Shown here in pieces: positions 6,453 through 7,138 of a DNA stretch of 7,138 nucleotides (its first letter is position 1; the number at the start of each line of letters is the position of its first letter). The notes below the pieces were generated by a model, which saw nothing but the letters and a program-made list of their open reading frames with translations, ran no database searches and was not told the DNA's origin. The stretch comes from Olsenella sp. (lineage in GTDB: Bacteria; Actinomycetota; Coriobacteriia; Coriobacteriales; Atopobiaceae). Both the position numbers and the translations under genes were made by a program. The stretch is taken from assembly GCA_015062715.1 (NCBI GenBank), contig SUUD01000101.1, positions 1 to 7,138 of the forward strand, given 5' to 3'.

Positions 6453-6481
6453 GAAATAAAGCATGGGGGTCTCATTGTCAA
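6453..6481 (-). promoter_or_regulatory. Possible promoter of the small membrane protein gene
   Basis: On the minus strand a consensus -35 box TTGACA lies at 6481-6476. An AT-rich run follows: TATTTC at 6458-6453 (17-base spacer) or TTTATT at 6460-6455 (15-base spacer). Either -10 is only a partial match. Transcription would start near 6446 and leave a leader of about 60 bases. The position also argues against starting the protein at 6481. Confidence 0.45.
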
Positions 6482-6527
6482 GGTTTTGCTGGGTGAGTGG
6501 TGGCATCAGGAGATGAGGTATGAGCGC

Positions 6528-6606
6528 AAACAGTGTACACAAAACGACCTAGGGGCCTACGTTCCGCGGGATTCGCAAAGCTTAGGTCGAGTGGTGTGCA
6601 TTGCTT
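6528..6606. repeat. ~80-bp palindromic element, copy 2 (diverged)
   Basis: This copy aligns along its whole length with 5372-5452, with two single-base gaps. The left end AAACAGTGTAC (6528-6538) is identical; the right end GTGCATTGCTT (6596-6606) has drifted at 3 of 11 positions. The inner inverted repeat CGACCTAGG (6545-6553) and CTTAGGTCG (6581-6589) is kept with one G-T pair. The centre CCGCGGGAT matches CCGCAGGAT of copy 1. It starts 34 bp downstream of the TSUP gene stop, in the same orientation relative to the upstream gene as copy 1. Confidence 0.82.
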
Positions 6607-6640
6607 GCGGGGGACTGTGGCGAAACGGCCGCGCCAGCCC

Positions 6641-7138
6641 CTACCCCAGCTTGGCGGCAAGCATTGCCACGGCGGCCACCGCCATGACCACGCCGGTGAT
6701 GCGCTTGAGCCACATCGGCGGGATGCGGTTGGCGACGAGAGCCGCCGCCTGGGCGGCGACGAGCGTGGTGACGGCGCAGGTGGCCAGCAGCCCGAGGTCG
6801 GGCACCCCGCGCATCAGGAAGTGGCTCGTCGCCCCGATGAGCGCCGTGAACGTCATGATGCACACGCTCGTCCCCACGGACCTCTTGAACTCGTTGCCCA
6901 ACAGGACGCTCAGCACGAACAGCAGCATGAGGCCGCCGCCCGCCCCCTGGAAGCCGCAGACAAAGCCGATGTAGGCCCCGCACGCGACCATGGTGGCCGT
7001 CGGCGGCAGCGGGAGGAAGGGCCGTTTCTCTCCCTCGCCCTCCTTGGCGGGGAAGAACGCCAGCTTGATGCCAAGGCCTAGGGTCGAGACGGGCAGCCAC
7101 CAGCTCATGACGAGCTCGCCCTCGACCAGGCCGGTGAA
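6641..7138 (-). CDS. TSUP (TauE/SafE) family membrane transporter, 5' end outside window
   Basis: Sulfite exporter TauE/SafE-type (TSUP) proteins move small organic or sulfur-containing anions across the inner membrane. The frame is open from the right edge to the stop at 6641-6643, giving 165 visible residues. A Met at codon 11 is probably internal, because full-length members have about 250-300 residues and the upstream codons read FTGLVEGELV without a break. The visible part looks like the C-terminal half: a charged loop KEGEGEK, then four hydrophobic helices. The first contains GFVCGFQGAGGG, the glycine-rich repeat signature of the family. The chain ends in a final helix, AVAAVAMLAAKLG. 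Substrate cannot be assigned, and no sulfur-metabolism gene is visible nearby. Palindromic element copy 2 lies directly downstream. Confidence 0.87.
   Translation of the reverse strand, partial: FTGLVEGELVMSWWLPVSTLGLGIKLAFFPAKEGEGEKRPFLPLPPTATMVACGAYIGFVCGFQGAGGGLMLLFVLSVLLGNEFKRSVGTSVCIMTFTALIGATSHFLMRGVPDLGLLATCAVTTLVAAQAAALVANRIPPMWLKRITGVVMAVAAVAMLAAKLG

Overview
The window is GC-rich with strong G/C preference at third codon positions. It looks like an ordinary chromosomal stretch of a high-GC Gram-positive bacterium. A DExH helicase with a long C-terminal region of the DUF3516 type points to Actinomycetota. The short deformylase and the small 'KGY...ALPD' membrane protein have Firmicutes-like relatives, which fits Coriobacteriia (Olsenella, Collinsella or Atopobium relatives) best. 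That placement is inference from gene content. No rRNA, tRNA, transposase, phage gene or CRISPR array was seen.

Layout from left to right. (1) A sodium:solute symporter on the minus strand, cut off by the left edge (1-1421). (2) A divergent intergenic region of about 230 bp holding a perfect 8-bp inverted repeat that may be an operator. (3) A complete CorA-family metal ion channel on the plus strand (1653-2597). (4) A convergent junction filled by a striking 33-bp-period repeat that forms an 81-bp near-perfect palindrome. (5) A large Ski2-like DExH helicase on the minus strand (2738-5281). (6) Three more minus-strand genes: a short variant peptide deformylase (5499-5912), an 89-residue two-helix membrane protein (6113-6382), and the C-terminal part of a TSUP-family transporter running off the right edge (6641-7138).

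The genes form no obvious pathway. They are membrane transporters plus housekeeping-type enzymes, each with its own intergenic region, so most are probably transcribed singly. The intergenic DNA is the more interesting part. Two diverged copies of an ~80-bp palindromic element lie just downstream of the deformylase and TSUP genes, in the same orientation. Two further strong hairpins precede the deformylase gene. No new defence or metabolic system is evident; the points worth following are the repeat families, the deformylase leader hairpin, and substitutions at sites that are key in better-studied relatives of the deformylase and symporter.
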